64,000 bases of DNA, taken from positions 5,509,755 to 5,573,754 of the forward strand of contig NC_063175.1 in assembly GCF_023159225.1 (NCBI RefSeq), read 5' to 3'. The DNA is from Perognathus longimembris pacificus (lineage: Eukaryota > Chordata > Mammalia > Rodentia > Heteromyidae). The translations under genes were made by a program, and so were the position numbers. Positions 47,066-59,299 of this stretch are shown piece by piece. Within the stretch, counting starts at the first letter, position 1, and every line of letters begins with the position of its first letter. The notes under the pieces were generated by a model, which saw nothing but the letters and a program-made list of their open reading frames with translations, did no database searches and was not told where the DNA came from.

Positions 47066-47423
47066 AACAATTCCTGTTGTCCATAGAAAAATGGGAATAT
47101 AGTCTTGTCATTGAGAATTTCTAAAACTATTAAATTAATGATTAGCCGATTGGAAAAACGTTATGGTATTCCTTTAATTGAAATACAATTCACTCTCTTA
47201 GACACACTACATACACACTACATAACTTCACCTCTTGTTTGCTGATGAAAGCAAAATATTTGGATGATGGAGACTATGAGCCCATTGTTATATTTTAAAA
47301 TCCCACCATTCTAGAGTGTTTTAGGTTTATAATATATTTGGAACAGATGGAGTTCTAGAAGGGTAGAAGTTTGTGAGCTAATGCAGATCTGGAGGTGCCT
47401 GGCTACTGTAAACACTCCACTGT

Positions 47424-47900
47424 CTCTCTTTCTGCTATCCACCACAATCCTGTGGACTCTTGACATCTCTCTTTCTGCTATCCACCACAATCCTGTGGAC
47501 TCTCGACATCCTCTCTTTCTGCTATCCACCACAATCCTGTGGACTCTCGACATCCTCTCTTTCTGCTATCCACCACAATCCTGTGGACTCTCGACATCCT
47601 CTCTTTCTGCTATCCACCACAATCCTGTGGACTCTCGACATCCTCTCTTTCTGCTATCCACCACAATCCTGTGGACTCTCGACATCCTCTCTTTCTGCTA
47701 TCCACCACAATCCTGTGGACTCTCGACATCCTCTCTTTCTGCTATCCACCACAATCCTGTGGACTCTCGACATCCTCTCTTTCTGCTATCCACCACAATC
47801 CTGTGGACTCTTGACATCCTCTCTTTCTGCTATCCACCACAATCCTGTGGACTCTCGACATCCTCTCTTTCTGCTATCCACCACAATCCTGTGGACTCTC
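47424..47900. repeat. 44-bp minisatellite, about 10.8 copies
   Basis: The unit is CTCTCTTTCTGCTATCCACC, ACAATCCTGTGGACTCTCGA, CATC. Copy starts are 47424 (43 bp) then every 44 bp from 47467 to 47863, with the last copy cut at 38 bp. Copies are nearly identical; a TTGACATC variant occurs in the first copy and again at 47775-47818. Each unit contains the short hairpin CCACAATCCTGTGG. No unit has a stop in any plus-strand frame, which creates artefactual long open frames. Confidence 0.98.
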
Positions 47901-48853
47901 ATGTAGATGAGAAAATGAAGACTGATGAATAGCTGACAAGGCCAAGATGCCACCAAGGCAAATGCTATGACATGCTAACTTCTGAAGTTTAACTTTGTTC
48001 TGTTCACCCTTCACAGTACTAGGAACTTTTCCCCTGCTAGCCTCAAGCGCACAGTCCTCTGACATCTGCCTCCTGCTTAAATTTAACTGTTAATTTTTAG
48101 AGTGGATTGGGGAAATGTGCTCTAGATTCTAAACTGCTATCTTATTTAAGAGGATAAAAATTCATAGTATGAGTGTGTCAGTTTAACTGAAATACTAAAT
48201 GCTAGATATAGATTAAAAGTAAAATTAAGAGTTTGATATTGCCAATATACCATCTTTCATGAGTCCTAGATATTTTGAGCAATGCAGCATAAAATCAGCA
48301 AGCTAGGTTTCTCTGCACGAGTGCCTAACAACAAAAAAGTCTGTTAAATGGATTTAGAGTTTGAAATGACCCGCTTTATATTGGAATGACTTGTACTAGA
48401 TTCTTCCTGCATGTATATCTGAGACAGGAAATTGGAAAGGATGACTAGGTATTAGGAGACCTGAAGAATGGCTATCAGTCCTTCTTTATTCCATCTGAGT
48501 GGAACCCCAAGCAATGCATGAATTCAAAGCTAAACATACTCTTAGCCTAAAAATAAGTGCCAAACTTGTTGCAGTAATTGATTACTGGTAAGCATTAGGC
48601 ATAGCATATGCATTACTAACATTAAAAATACCAGGAGGAAAAACTATCAAACTTTGCCATATAACATTTCCTCAGAGCCTTTTCTTTTCTCTTTTTCACG
48701 CCCCCCCCCCCCCAAATCTCTATTTAACTGCCACATCAGAACAAAAATCACCAGAGGCCTGAAGCATGGCCATGGCAGATTTTTCTTCTTACTCTGCTAT
48801 ATACATTAACAAGACCGTAGAGACGTTCAACCTACAGAGTACTCGGAAATGCA

Positions 48854-48856
<3 letters not shown>

Positions 48857-48898
<42 letters not shown>

Positions 48899-49501
48899 TT
48901 TTAAATTATCAATTACAGAGAGGTTACAGTTTCATACATTAGGCATTGGATACATTTCTTGTACTGTTTGTTACCTCGTCCCTCACTCTCCCCTCCCCCT
49001 CTCCCTTTCCCTTCCCTCCCCCCATGAGTTGTTCAGTTGTTCAGTTCATTTTCACCAAACAGTTTGTAAGTACTGCTTTTGTAGTTGTTTGTCTTTTTTT
49101 ACCCTGTGTCTCTCGATTTTGGTATTCCCTTCCAATTTCCTGGTTCTAATACCGGTATACCCGGTTTCCAATATACTCAGACAAGATACAGAGACTATGT
49201 AGGTACAACCACAGGAAGGTGATACAGTAATATCATCAATAATATAGGCTACAGTTACATATGGCACATTGAAAGTAGTTACAACTGTGATATAACAATC
49301 GTTTCCATAACATGGAGTTCATTTCACTTAGCATTATCTTATGTGTTCATAAGGGTATAGCTATTGGGCTCCTGTGATCCTCTGCTGTGACTTGCCTAAA
49401 CCTGTGCTAATTATTCCTTATAAGGGAGACCATATAGTCTATGTTTCTTTGGGTCTGGCTCACTTCACTTAGTATAACTTTTTCCAAGTCCTTCCATTTC
49501 A
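48857..49501 (-). mobile_element. Truncated L1 3' end with (GT)20 tail
   Basis: Plus-strand reading: (GT)20 at 48857-48896, ATTACAGAGAGGTTACAGTT, a C/T-rich tract (48982-49024), AGTTCATTTCACTTAGCATT and TTTGGGTCTGGCTCACTTCA. GAAATGCATTT flanks both ends (48846-48856, 49502-49512). Confidence 0.92.
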
Positions 49502-50061
49502 GAAATGCATTTTTAATATCTCTCTTTAGAGTTCAAAAATGTTTTCCAAGCCAATAGCTCCATATTTCTCTTGGGATAAAAGCTAAAAGAATTACCTTTT
49601 TTCAACATGTCAATCAGATCCTAGAGCCGGCCAAAATCCTGAAACTACCTAGTGCCAGTGTGTGCTTCCTGTGGGGGCTGAGCTGGCCAGCACTGAATAT
49701 GCCACAGGGTGGGTGGATGTTAGATGTCGGCTAACATTTTACCTTTCCTAGAACTGTGACTTCCCTGAACTTATTTCTGTGCATTTTGGCAGAAATGTCC
49801 ACCCGTCCCATTCTTACTTGGAGGGCTGAACAAGAGACTAAAGCTCACATTTTCTTCCAACTCTAAAAACCAGGTTCTCAGCTCTTTCAGGGAAAAAGAG
49901 GTTATGGGTCAGTATCTTATAAATCTTAACTTGGGGGTGATGTCAAGAGACCTCTCTAAAATGGGCTAAAAATAAGTAAACAAAGGAATATGAAATTTGA
50001 AACTGTTCACTATGCAGATATGCTCCCAGTTATTTGATACCTGTGAAGTGACACAGGCATG

Positions 50062-50284
50062 CACCAGAATTGGGGCTTGAACTCAGGGCCTCATGATCTC
50101 ACTTCGCTTTTTTACTTAAAATTGGCACTCTACCACTTGAGCAATGCTTCCACTTCTGGCTTTTTGCTTGTTCCTTGGAGATAAGAGTGTCTAAGATTTG
50201 TCTGCTCATAGCTTCCTATCTTGACCCTCAGATATCAGCCATGTAAGTAGCTAGGATTGCAGGTATGAGCCACCAACACCTGGC
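50062..50284 (-). mobile_element. Chimeric B1-like/tRNA-like SINE
   Basis: AGAATTGGGGCTTGAACTCA, CTACCACTTGAGCAATGCTT, TTCCTTGGAGATAAGAGTGT and AAGTAGCTAGGATTGCAGGT are present. Confidence 0.9.
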
Positions 50285-52742
50285 TAAGACTTTCTAATCT
50301 TATAGCTAATATCATTAGCCTGTTTCCTACACTTCTTGAAGGGTCAAGAGTACTTTCACAAAAGGGAAGGCACTGATTTACATGCTAAGAGGAAATGAGC
50401 TATAATCATTAAAATTACAACCTATCTCTCATGGGGAAATGGTGTAATTATGCAATGAACTGGCAATTTGATGAGGAAAATTGAAAAGGAATTACTAGAT
50501 GGAGAAACTTGTTCCTCTCAGGGAGAGATAACTAGGATCTAACTAGAGGGTGGCAGCTACAGATCTTGCCTTGGCATTCTACAAGAAGGCAAAGGGCTGA
50601 GTTTAGCCTTGAACCTTGCTCCATACACCACTTGAATTCTTTCTGGCTATTTTCCTTTTTTCATTCAAAATAAAAAGCATTGTTTTCAAACTCCATTGTT
50701 TCCACAATAGAATGTTTCATCAAAGTAGAACCAACACCAGAGCCTTGACTGTCAATTTCAGATTTAGGAAATCTTGGGAGAATGACATTCTACCCATTGA
50801 CTTCACCTGATTTTCTTGAATGGGATTGGTCCATAGCCTGCGAGATCTTTTCCTCCAACAAAGGCCAAATGAGTTGGCTACAGGCTTTGAGTACATTCAA
50901 AAGAAAAATCCATTACCCTGTCCTCTGGAGATGCAATGGAAACCCTTCCAGACACAGGAACGGGGGAAGGGAAAGGGCAAGAGGGAAAGACAGATTTTGA
51001 TGGCCTCCCTTCTTTAACCTTCTCCGACTCTCTGTCTGTCTAAAACACTAGAGAATACAGTAGCTTATCACAAATCTATTTCTTCAAATTGGTAAATAAT
51101 TTGTGAAGCAGCTCATTCTCCTTTTCTCCAGTTTCACAACTGCAGTACTCCATTTGGTTCTTCTGTTGTTGCAGACTGTGCAGATGTCTGTAAAGTGCAG
51201 ATATCACTGGAACAGAGAGGAAGGGACCTGTGCTCTATCTTCTCTGTCCTTTCAAGGCTGTGTGGTCCAGATACACCAGGAACTGTCCTGACCCTATTTG
51301 CTCATCAGAGAAACACGGCGTCATTACTTCCAATGTCCTTTCCACATATGTTTCACTTCTTTGGTGAAGAAAATCTGATATTCAAGCCTAAAGTACTTGG
51401 CTCATTTGTTTGTATCCCCCCTCTGATAACTTTACATTATAGCCCTCAAAAAACTAGCAAAATATTGTAGCTTCTTGGCACACAGTGTGATATCATGTTG
51501 GTTCTAGTTCAAAGCTCTTATAAAAAATAAAGAAAGGAAGAAAAACAATCAAATTCGAATGATTTATTCCTTGGCTTCAAAAATATATTGATACCTACTA
51601 TCAGCAAATTGATCACTGTACCACAGGGTACAGAAAGGTTTTAATGAGGTTCTAGGTGTGCATCACACCCCAGTGAATTTTTTTGGTTAAGCTTTAAGTT
51701 TAGGCTCACTGTTAGGAAGGAGACTGAAAAAACTCATGGTAGCAAGGGCTTCGGTCCTGGAGTCATGGGCCAGTGAGATGGGAGACTGTGGTGACCATAC
51801 ACGTGGATGGCTCCAGTCCAGCATGCAGAGAGGAAGACAATGAGGAATGCCTTGGGCCAGAGTGGGGGCTTCCTTTCTCTTTGGGGCTAGGCATGAGTGG
51901 AGCTTGACTAGGGTTATTCTACAGTGGGAGTGACTGTCACCTACCATGTAGGAGTGGGGAGGTGCTGGGTAAGAAGATGAGGATCTATGACTTCTGAGAA
52001 GGGCATGCGACAGAGCATGATGTGGTCTGTACCCAAGGTGGGCTGTGGGGATTAGGGGCAGTCTGCTATTTCTGAAGAAGCAGACAAACAGCAGCAGCAA
52101 CCCTCATCCATACCCAGACCGAGTGATCTAAAGAACAGCCAGGGGTCAGGTCACCATCTCAGGAGGGCTGTGGCAACAAGACCATCCAAGGTGTAAGTGA
52201 ATTCAAAGGAATTACTTCAGAACACATGCAACTACTTTCAGAGGCCAAGCGGGGATGAACCAATGAAGGCAAATACCAAGCACATAAATTTTAAAAAGGA
52301 AGCAGACCCAATACATTTAGTCAGGACGATGAGAACTAAAAGTATGGATAGTTTTCAAACTTGGAAGATTGCTGACTTCACTAGACAAGTTCTGCTTTTC
52401 TATTGTGTGAAAAGCCAGCCATGGTGTTACTAGAAGCACAAAGATGAACAAGACACTGAACTCCAGCGCAGCTAAGACCAGAGCATTATCACCTAGGATT
52501 CTGTCTGCCTGCATACAGAGCAGCAAGTTTCTTTCCTTAAATGAGCAACACCAAATGGCCATAAAACACAGTGAGAACTTGAGGAGCTAGGGAAACAGGA
52601 AGCAGAAAATATAAGCCTTGTGTTTCATTATCTGGAGTAGGGAGTGAAGATGATTGAAGTTCTTCATATGCACATGTGAAAGTAGAGTAAGATAATATCA
52701 ATTATTTATAAAAGAGGCAAGGGAAATAGTAAGTAGGGGTAA

Positions 52743-52940
52743 TTTTTTTTTCTAGTCCTGGGGCTTGAACTCAGAGCCTGGGCACTGTCCATGAGCTTCT
52801 TTTGCTCAAAGCTAGCACTCTACCACTTGAGCCACAGCGCCACTTCTGGCTTTTTCTGCATATGTGGTGCTAAAGAATCAAACCCAGGGCTTCATGCATG
52901 CTAGGCAAGCACTCTACCACTAGATCACATTCCCAGCTCC
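52743..52940 (-). mobile_element. ID-like dimer SINE with 12-bp target duplication
   Basis: Complete, moderately diverged copy flanked by AAGTAGGGGTAA at 52731-52742 and 52941-52952. Confidence 0.93.
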
Positions 52941-53019
52941 AAGTAGGGGTAAATTTGATCAAAGTATATTATATGCATGTATAGAAATAGCACAAAGAAA
53001 CTCCTTGGTACAATTATTT

Positions 53020-53155
53020 TAAAATATGTATGTGTGTGTGAGACAGAATGGAGACAGAGACAGAAAGATAGAGACAGAAATGAAGAGAGAGGGAGATACT
53101 TAGGGAGAGACAGACAATATGAGAGAGAGAGAGAAGGAGAAGAAAGAGAGATTAT
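53020..53155. repeat. GA/GACA-rich low-complexity stretch
   Basis: TATGTG/TGTG units then GAGACAGA, GAGAGAGA and GAAAGAGAG runs on plus. Confidence 0.9.
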
Positions 53156-53716
53156 TAGCACTTAGAAAGTGAGTACTCAGGTAGGCTTTAGCACAACGTG
53201 GCAGCTGGGAGTAAATGCAAAAGGGATTCCTTAGTGAGTTTTCCCGGTCCATGGGCTGGGCATCCGGTATCTAATGCCCACGTGCATTCAAATCCCAAAG
53301 TCTCTACAACATAATCTATAATACAGCAACATGCCAGAGGGTTTTCCTGTTTCTATTTCTTGACATAAATGTCCACATTTTCAAACTTAATATTCTTGAG
53401 AGTGTTTAATAGGCTATGTCTATGCTCATAATGGACTGTTAAAGTATATGACTTTAAAAAATGAAGAGCAGAAGAATAGGTTAAACTATTTTAGTAAAAA
53501 GAGTCTATCTTCATCAAGTTTTAGTGAGGACAAATCTCAATACTTTGGGAAGATTTAGTGGTAACTTTATTGGGTGAGGAGACATTGCATATTAACAGAC
53601 CTTGCTGGCAACTGTTCCTATGGTTGCACTGAAGAGCCTTGTCACAAGGAAACAAAGTTAATTAATGTCCTCCCATCTCCTAAAGTCCCTAGGGGCATCC
53701 CTAGTTAAGTAGAAAA

Positions 53717-53737
53717 CTGCTGCTGCTGCTGCTGCTG
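53717..53737. repeat. (CTG)7 trinucleotide repeat
   Basis: Seven perfect CTG units on plus (CAG on the gene strand), within the large intron. Confidence 0.98.
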
Positions 53738-54267
53738 TTACACTGGGCCATTTGATGACAGCACTGACAGGTGCTTGGATATAGCTAGTTGCTCAGCAGA
53801 GCAGAGAACCACTGGGAAGAGGTCATGTTCAAGGAGAAACTGAAATTTACCATTACAACTAATGATAATCTTTATGTGTAAATGAACAGTTCCTGTGCAG
53901 GCTATGAAGAAGTCATTTTGCAGCATTTTATAATTATGTGCTTCTTATAATTCACGAAAAGTCATGTGAAACCAACTTCCTGAATGAAGGCAATGGTATT
54001 CACTGTCTAGTTATGGGACTAGAAAGTGTTTTAACCACATAGAAGTTGAAGAATTCAGGCACTGAATTTGGTTTGCCAACCAAGTTTGAGTAAGTAGAGA
54101 ACACACAGAGCACCTCAGGATGTTGGATCCAACATGTATTTACCCTAGACTTCGGCCCAATCTGGGTGGACCAAATTTCTTCTCAGTCACAGACATCATT
54201 CAATCATTAGACCTCTGGAGAGGACCTTTAAAACAAAAGCCCCGACTCTCATGTGTGCATGCATGTG

Positions 54268-54270
<3 letters not shown>

Positions 54271-54308
<38 letters not shown>

Positions 54309-54519
54309 CTGTTACTGAGGCTTGAACTCAGAGCCTGGGCACTGACCTGTAGCTTTTTTGTTCAAACTAGTACTCTACCAGTTGAGCCACACTTGCACTT
54401 CCAGCATTTTCCTAGTTAATTGGGGGTAAGAGTCACATGGACTTTCCTATCCAGGCTAGCTTCAAACCATTATCCTTAGGTCTCAGCCAGAATTACAGGT
54501 GTGAGCCATTGGTGCCCAG
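54271..54519 (-). mobile_element. Chimeric SINE with (TG)n tail
   Basis: (TG)n at 54271-54305, then TACTGAGGCTTGAACTCAGA, CCAGTTGAGCCACACTTGCA, CTAGTTAATTGGGGGTAAGA and ATTACAGGTGTGAGCCATTG. Confidence 0.88.
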
Positions 54520-56007
54520 TTTCATGATTTTAATGCTTTTATGGTTTCAATTTTCCATGAAGAGCTCCACTTAGGTTTACCCTAGCTTGGATTGTAATCC
54601 CTATTCCAAGGTGGCTGGTTCGCTGGCATTTTCCCCTAGGGTGTGAGCTCGGTGCAGACTAACAGTGACTTTCTATAAACTCAGTCTTCCACACTACTGA
54701 GCTACCGGTATTTAAGACCTAAGTAAACGATGGCTTTGGATGGGGAGAGAAAGCTGGCAGGTCCTTCTGAGGTAAACCCTCCACCATTTTCTAGCAACAC
54801 TTAAGGGCAACACTTAGGAGCCCTTAGTGGAATTTTGGCCAAACAGCAGCACATGATGCGTTAAATGTGATACCACATAGCAGAGAATCTATTAGACTAT
54901 CAAACTGGAATCAAGTCTGACATTTTTCTAAAACCAAAGCAGACTGCATTAGCATAGTCCTCAAATAAGAGGTGCAAATGTCTAACTAGATGGTCACTGG
55001 GAGACAGTCTGTGCTAATTAGACCAAAGGCAGTCTGCTGACACAGAAGCAAGGAGAATAAAATGAACCCCATGGATACTATGTCTTCCAAATTGAGGGCT
55101 TTACACATTTATGCTTAGAAGCAAACATCAACAGTGATAATCCACTGGCCACAGAACGGTGCTTGTGCTGTCAATTGAAAATAGTATGAAGGCAAAAATC
55201 ACATTATTAGTGATTTTGTTGGTCTATATGCAGATTTGGTTAAAGTGTATTTCCCAAAGACATACAATATGAAGCTGCCTACACTAAGACCTTTTCTTAT
55301 ATTGCACATAATCAAGACCTAGTTTGAACAAGTCATGGAGGAGAAGGTCTCCCAAGTGCAAAGCATTGAATGCTAAAATGCTCTAAGGTCAGGGAAAATC
55401 CAGCACAATCTGAAAACTCTGGTATCAAAAGGGAAAGGGGTGGGCAGGAACTGAGCAGCTACATTGTGTCCAGTCATTGCTCTCAGAGAACTGCTCCTTC
55501 TCTATTGCTTTTCTGGGTCACTGGGTCTCTTCCCAGGAGGCATTACTGGGCCAGGGGAAATGCTACCTGGTACCAGAGAGGCCCATTTAGAGGTGACACA
55601 AATGATTATGATTAAGTCATTTTGAGGGTGAAATGATGAAGGCATTAAGCAAGTCATGGGAGAAATCATCACAAGTTCATTAAAAGAAAATTCTCTGGGA
55701 TGCCTTATTAAACTCCTAAGAGTTCCGCCTGTTGTTGCCTCCGTCATTCTGCTCTTAATTCCCCTCCAACTGCAGACGCTGGGAAAACGGATTAACCTGT
55801 AATGCTGCTGCTTCCAGTAAGTCTAAGTATCTGAGTTTTTTCATGCCGCAAGTAGGAACAGGCATTGGAAGTTGTCAAGGAGCACCTGAAAAACAGGCTT
55901 CCCCTAGTGCACCTCCTGAAATTCTTCTCATGGCAAAGTATACATGGTTGCAAAGTTAACACACACGTGCATGTGTGTATGTATACATATACACACATAT
56001 ACACACT

Positions 56008-56447
56008 GTTGGTCATGAGGCTTGAACTCAGGGCCTGGGTGCTGTCCCTGAGATCTTTTGCTCAAGGCCAGGGCTCTACCATTTTACTTTATTTTTGGCC
56101 AGTCCTGGGGCTTAAGCTTAGGGCTTGGGCACTGTTCCTGAGCATCTTTTGCTCAAGGCCAGGACTCTACCGCTTGAACCACATCGCCACTTCTGGCTTT
56201 TGCTGTTCATGTGGTACCAAGGAATCGAACTCTGGGCTTCATGCATGCTAGGCAAGCACTCTACCACTAAGTTATATTCTCATCCTCCATTTTACCATTT
56301 TGAGTGACAGCTCCATTTTTGGTTGTTCAGTGGTTAATTGGAGATGAGAATCACGAACTTTACTGCCTGGGCTGGCTTTGAATCGTGATCTTCAGATCTC
56401 AGTCTCCTGAGTAGCTAGGATTATAGGTGTGAGCCACCAACACCTGG
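56008..56447 (-). mobile_element. Chimeric SINE split by a dimer SINE
   Basis: GTCATGAGGCTTGAACTCAG to CAGGGCTCTACC, then an insertion, then GTGACAGCTCCATTTTTGGT to GGATTATAGGTGTGAGCCAC. Confidence 0.9.
56088..56286 (-). mobile_element. ID-like dimer SINE nested in a chimeric SINE
   Basis: TTTGGCCAGTCCTGGGGCTT to CTAGGCAAGCACTCTACCAC and a diverged TATATTCTCATCC end. CCATTTTAC flanks it at 56079-56087 and 56287-56295. Confidence 0.92.
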
Positions 56448-56486
56448 CTAAAACAGTTTTTATGTTTATGAAAATCTGACTTCTTA

Positions 56487-56722
56487 GCCAGGTGATAGTG
56501 GCTCATGCCACTAATCATGCCACTAATCCTAGCTACTCAGGAGGTTGAGGCTCAGAAGACCATAGTTCAAAGCCAGCCCATGAAAAACAATCTGCAAGAC
56601 TCCGTCTTTAAGTAGCAAAAAGCCAGGCTGCAGATGTGACTCAAGTGGTAGAGCACCAGACCTGAGCATAAAAGGCCAAGTGAAGCGAGCCCAAGGCCTG
56701 TGTTCAAGCCCACATTCTGAGA
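56487..56722 (+). mobile_element. Chimeric B1-like/tRNA-like SINE
   Basis: CCAGGTGATAGTGGCTCATG, CTAGCTACTCAGGAGGTTGA and CTCAAGTGGTAGAGCACCAG. A short CATGCCACTAAT duplication lies in its head (56504-56526). Confidence 0.88.
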
Positions 56723-56871
56723 CAAAACAAAGCAAAACAAAAAGTGTTTCTCAGTTTACTTAACTAGGTTGTGCTGTGTATATGTTCTAACCAAGCTTTA
56801 CTTTCTAACTTATATGTCAAAAGAGAAAAGACATTCAAACTGCATCTCATTGCCACCTGAGAAGCAACACC

Positions 56872-57058
56872 ACAATTCTTGCTTGGCTTTCTTGCTTATG
56901 GCTGGTGCTTTCCTATTTGAGGCAGACCTCTACTTTTGCATTTTTGCTGGTTGAAGTGAAATCTAGTACTTTTCTGCACTGGCTTGTTTCCAACCCTAAT
57001 CTTCAGGACTCAGCCTCTTTGAGTACCTAGCATTACAAGAGTGAGATACCCACACCTA
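56872..57058 (-). mobile_element. Old chimeric SINE
   Basis: TTGCTTGGCTTTCTTGCTTA, TTTTGCTGGTTGAAGTGAAA and GAGTACCTAGCATTACAAGA preserve family order with high divergence. Confidence 0.6.
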
Positions 57059-57279
57059 CTTTGACTGACAACTTTTTCTTCTTCAACCAATCAGCACCAA
57101 ATGAGTCCACTGAACTTTACCACATTTGTTTCCTTATCTTCTCCACAATGTTGCCCCCCCCAATTGTCAGCATCAAGTACATTAGTGTCTGAAAATATTC
57201 TGCTCACAATGTTTTACAGTGTTTTTAGATCAAAAGGTCTTGTGAATCTATAAGATTAACAATTTTGTTGTTGGTTGTG

Positions 57280-57470
57280 GTGGTGGTTGTAGGGCTTGAA
57301 CTCAAGGCCTGAGTACTGCCTCTGAGTTTTTTAGCTCAAGGCAAGCACCCTGCCACTGTGACTCATAACGCCATTTCTGGTTTTCCTGTACTGGCTGGCT
57401 TTGAACCTCGATCCTCAGGTCTCAGCCTCCTGAGTAGCTAGGATTACAGGCATGACCTACCAGCACCCAG
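57280..57470 (-). mobile_element. Chimeric SINE, linker deleted
   Basis: TGTAGGGCTTGAACTCAAGG, CTGGCTGGCTTTGAACCTCG and GAGTAGCTAGGATTACAGGC; the GGTTAATTGGAGATAAGAG linker is missing. Confidence 0.87.
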
Positions 57471-57654
57471 ATTAACAAAAATATTTTATTGAAAGGAAAA
57501 GAGATGATATCTTAAGGCTATAGAATGATGCTACAAATCAGCATAATGCAGATTACAGAACTTTATTTTCTTTGCTAATTTTATTATATTTTCTGTGATC
57601 TATTCAATCTGCATTTTTTTCACATAGTTAAGACATCCTATATGTGCTCTTTTT

Positions 57655-57880
57655 TTGTCAGTCACAGGCTTGAGTTGGGGGTCTGGGCATTGCCCTTGAG
57701 CATTTTTTGCTCAAGGCTAGTGCTCTACCACTTTGAGCCATAGCTTTATTTCTGGTTTCTGGTGGTTAATTGTAGATAAGAGTCTCACAGACATTTCTGC
57801 TTGGGCTTTGCTTTGAATCATGATCCTGAGATCTGACTCCTAAGTAGCTAGGAATACATGACCCACTAGTGCTCAGCCTA
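57655..57880 (-). mobile_element. Chimeric B1-like/tRNA-like SINE
   Basis: GTCAGTCACAGGCTTGAGTT, GGTGGTTAATTGTAGATAAG and TAAGTAGCTAGGAATACATG are present. Confidence 0.85.
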
Positions 57881-57927
57881 CATGTGAAGTTTGATAGGGT
57901 TATTACTCAAATCATACTAGATTATAT

Positions 57928-57929
<2 letters not shown>

Positions 57930-57965
<36 letters not shown>

Positions 57966-58203
57966 TAGTATTGCATCTTGAACTCAGGGCACAGGGCTGT
58001 CCCTTTGCTTTCTTGCTCAAGGCTGGACTTTACCACTAGAGCCACACTTCTGCTTCCTGCTTTTTTTTTTTTTTTTTTTTTGCTAGTTAACTATTGATAA
58101 AAGTCTCACAGACTTTCCTACCCAGAATGGTTTTGAACCACAATCCTCAGATCTCTGACTCCTGAATAACTAGGAATACAGGTGTGAGCCACTGGTCCCT
58201 GGC
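57930..58203 (-). mobile_element. Chimeric SINE with (GT)n CGCGC tail
   Basis: (GT)n at 57930-57960 then CGCGCTAGTATTGCATCTTG, a 19-nt poly-T inside (58063-58081), AACTATTGATAAAAGTCTCA and ACTAGGAATACAGGTGTGAG. Confidence 0.87.
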
Positions 58204-59299
58204 TAGATTAAATACATCTTGAGATAAGAATTTTAATTTTTTTTTCTATGTTGCTTCGATCTGTGATGTTAGTAGCCCATCCCTTATCCTGAATGACACT
58301 ATCCATATAAAAACATTTGAATCTTCTATCATAAGAAAGGCATGGGCATATGAGTACACTAAACAAAATATATGTGGACTACTAAGAGGGTTGTAAAAAG
58401 AGAAAGTGGAATCAGTTGAAGAGGAACACGGGAAAACCAGCTACCTTGGTGATGGCTGTTAGGAGGGAAGAGCAATAGAAATTGTGACCACACACAGGTG
58501 CTCTGCTAATGGTGAGTGTGAGATTACCTCAACACAGTTAGCATAATCTGGTAACCAAGGACTGTGGAAGCCTGCAGGGAGGGGCTAAGGTGACTGACAT
58601 GTAACTCCCTCCCTGGTAAACAAGGATAGGGGCTGGAGGCAGCAAGAATGAGCTCTCCATTGCCTTTGGGATGCTCATAAGGACCTCTTCTCCTCCACAG
58701 TGCAAGTTCATGTGCATGGTTACTGCACAACACCCAGTGACCCCAGACAACAACCATCTATAGCTACTGACAGGCAGTGCTGCTCTTTTGCTAACTGGAT
58801 CTTGCTAACATTTCTAACAAAAATCATCCAACTGTCCCTTCTCTCACTGGAATTTTGCTTTTCTTTTCAAAGAAACAACAGAGAGAGCTATAGCCTTTGA
58901 CCCAGAAGCTCAATATCCACTTAAGAAAAATTACTCATGCCCTAAGCAAGAGAAAGACGTGATTATTGTCAAAATGAGCCCATAACCATATGTACAGAAC
59001 TTACACAGAAAGAATAACTCCCCATTTTTGTTCCTGTTCTAGAAAGCGTTAACAAATCCCATCTTTTAAAATTTTTTTTCCCAACATACAAAGTCCCGTT
59101 CTAAATTTTGGTGCACTATACACAGTTTTAATAATTTGATCTCCCGTTAAGAGTTGGAAATAATTCTGTACTTACAGACCATAGTTGAGTCATTTTCCAG
59201 AGGTCTGGAAAAACAATCAAGATTCGTCTTGTATGTTTTCTCTCGACAGCCCCTCGGTCAACATATCTGCAGCCCCGAAGCCTTCAAACACATGCTTAC

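Larger units (their letters stand above)
28996..59299 (-). other. 30.3-kb intron between the first two exons in the window
   Basis: This intron holds most repeats of the window, listed separately. I looked for coding exons in all frames and found none. Stretches where I recognise nothing include 32340-32980, 36000-37400, 37910-38700, 39480-40620, 41890-42820, 42990-44080, 44760-46880, 47070-47420, 47905-48840, 49515-50050, 50290-52730, 52955-54230, 54525-56000 and 58210-59299. Such a long intron could hold alternative promoters or enhancers; none is identifiable from sequence alone. Confidence 0.75.

Noticed and set aside
47424..47900. CRISPR-like appearance of regular repeats
   Set aside because: Units are contiguous with no spacers, in a mammalian intron; it is a minisatellite.
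47381..47932. 183-residue plus-strand open frame with repeated LSTTILWTLDI/SFCYPPQSCG blocks
   Set aside because: It is the 44-bp minisatellite read in rotating frames; all three plus frames are open for the same reason and no gene context exists.
51687..52100. 137-residue minus-strand open frame in the large intron
   Set aside because: No known domain, no flanking splice-site pattern that would join EPB41L3 in frame, and no poly-A or target duplication to suggest a retrocopy.
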